Shown one piece after another: positions 20,071-20,831 of a DNA stretch of 20,831 nucleotides (the first letter of the stretch is position 1; each line of letters opens with the position of its first letter). Source of the DNA: a virus. Below the pieces are notes generated by a model, which was not told where the DNA came from, searched no databases, and saw nothing but the letters and a program-made list of their open reading frames with translations. The position numbers and the translations under genes were made by a program. The DNA lies in the IMG/VR virus record IMGVR_UViG_3300033388_003195, positions 1 to 20,831 of that record, one strand, 5' to 3'.

Positions 20071-20831
20071 ATGGCAAATCGTACTATTTTTACAAGTATT
20101 TTTCGCACTTCATTTCCACATTTAGATAAACCTCATGCACAGAACCCGACTGATGTACCTAAGTATGGTCTGGCAATGATGTTCCCTAAAAATGGAATCT
20201 GCCGTGTAAACAATCAACCGAGTGACAGCAGTAATGTTGTTGCTGCACTGGATGAAGTTTGCATGGAAGAATTCCAGATGGGTTTCTACGCTGCAATTGC
20301 ACCAGGTATGGGCATTAATTTCCCACCTAATTTTAAGGATGGTGATACCGTCTTTGAGAAAGATCAGTTGGGTAACCCTATCCCTGGTGCAATTGCACCA
20401 CAGTCAGCAGGCATGTGGATTCTCGGTGTTAAAAATGCCGAACCTGTAGGTACTGTGGGTGCAGATGGTCAAACTGATGTTTTACCTACTGCTATTTATG
20501 CAGGTTGTTGGGCACGAGCGCAACTTGAAATATCTGCTTATACCGGTAAACAAGGTCGGGTTGTAGTAGCTAAAATATTAAATGTCCAATTGTGTTATGA
20601 CGATGAAAAGTTTGGTGGTCGTCCAGTTGTACAAGCTGCATCACAAGCATTTAGTGGCATGGCTATTACTGACACCAATGTTCCAATGGGTACAGGTCAA
20701 GGCAGGGCTATGCCACAGGTGCAACAGCAGCCCGTGGTGCAACAGCAGCCCGTGGTGCAACAGCAGCCCGTGGTGCAACAGCAGCCCGTGGTGCAACAGC
20801 AGCCCGTGGTGCAACAGCAGCCCGTGGTGCA
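20071..20831 (+). CDS. DUF2815 ssDNA-binding protein, partial (runs off window)
   Basis: Open from ATG 20071 to the window end, about 253 residues seen, no stop. Likely the phage single-stranded DNA-binding protein. Family features: start FTSIFRTSFPHLDKP, KYGLAMMFPK, then PTAIYAGCWARAQLEISAY, and VVVAKILNVQLCYDDEKFGGRP, the region typical of DUF2815. After about residue 215 follows a tail of perfect VQQQPV repeats. The start has a modest AAGGATAT upstream, 12 bases after the nuclease stop, so both are one operon. The unusual tail replaces the acidic C-terminus expected of ssDNA-binding proteins, but the true end is not in view. Confidence 0.85.
   Translation, partial: MANRTIFTSIFRTSFPHLDKPHAQNPTDVPKYGLAMMFPKNGICRVNNQPSDSSNVVAALDEVCMEEFQMGFYAAIAPGMGINFPPNFKDGDTVFEKDQLGNPIPGAIAPQSAGMWILGVKNAEPVGTVGADGQTDVLPTAIYAGCWARAQLEISAYTGKQGRVVVAKILNVQLCYDDEKFGGRPVVQAASQAFSGMAITDTNVPMGTGQGRAMPQVQQQPVVQQQPVVQQQPVVQQQPVVQQQPVVQQQPVV
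20719..20831. repeat. perfect 18-bp tandem repeat encoding VQQQPV, at window edge
   Basis: Unit GTGCAACAGCAGCCCGTG, six identical copies from 20719 plus five bases of a seventh, reaching the window end. In frame with the DUF2815 gene; 18 bases keep the frame whatever the copy number. Confidence 0.95.

Noticed and set aside
20222-20449. 75-residue plus-strand ORF inside the DUF2815 gene
   Set aside because: Out-of-frame shadow; the frame from 20071 shows the DUF2815 motifs throughout.

Overview
This window reads as part of a low-GC tailed phage (or prophage) genome with siphovirus-type tail genes, probably from an aquatic gammaproteobacterial host. The evidence is a run of phage late genes (tail tube, frameshifted tail-assembly chaperone, tape measure, tail tip, amidase, holin-like, overlapping spanins) followed by phage replication genes (family B DNA polymerase, SF2 helicase, DUF2800 nuclease, DUF2815 ssDNA-binding protein). 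The host guess is inference, resting partly on the resemblance of several intergenic sites to Vibrio-type integron attC sites.

Layout. 29-9530 (+): tail and lysis module, tightly packed with ATGA and TAATG overlaps. 9533-10520 (-): a run of very small genes, convergent with the spanins. 10546-10704 (-): a complete tRNA-Ser(UGA) and, beside it, only the 3' half of a second class II tRNA. 10774-13239 (-): DNA polymerase and two small regulator-like genes behind a strong promoter whose spacer is a perfect palindrome. 13350-15492: small genes, mostly on the minus strand, separated by imperfect palindromes with TAAC/GTTA ends. This looks like an integron-type gene cassette array placed directly downstream of the helicase gene. 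15487-18056 (-): helicase, a tiny ORF, and a gene made mostly of 18-bp repeats (27 units, frameshifted). 18187 to the end (+): a divergent replication operon with a conserved phage protein, the DUF2800 nuclease and the DUF2815 protein. The last of these runs off the window inside a second, perfect 18-bp tandem repeat.

How it works together. The plus-strand left part makes the tail and lyses the cell. A divergent promoter region (18079-18155) probably drives replication genes in both directions. The leftward transcript would pass through the helicase, the cassettes, the polymerase, the tRNAs and the small genes. The cassette block has the least precedent: four of its genes take their TAA stop codon from the core of the neighbouring attC-like site, and the sites appear inverted relative to the genes compared with classical cassettes. 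Two genes look interrupted by frameshifts: the tail-tip gene near 5212 and the repeat gene near 17485. The chaperone frameshift at 1319, in contrast, has all the marks of a programmed one.
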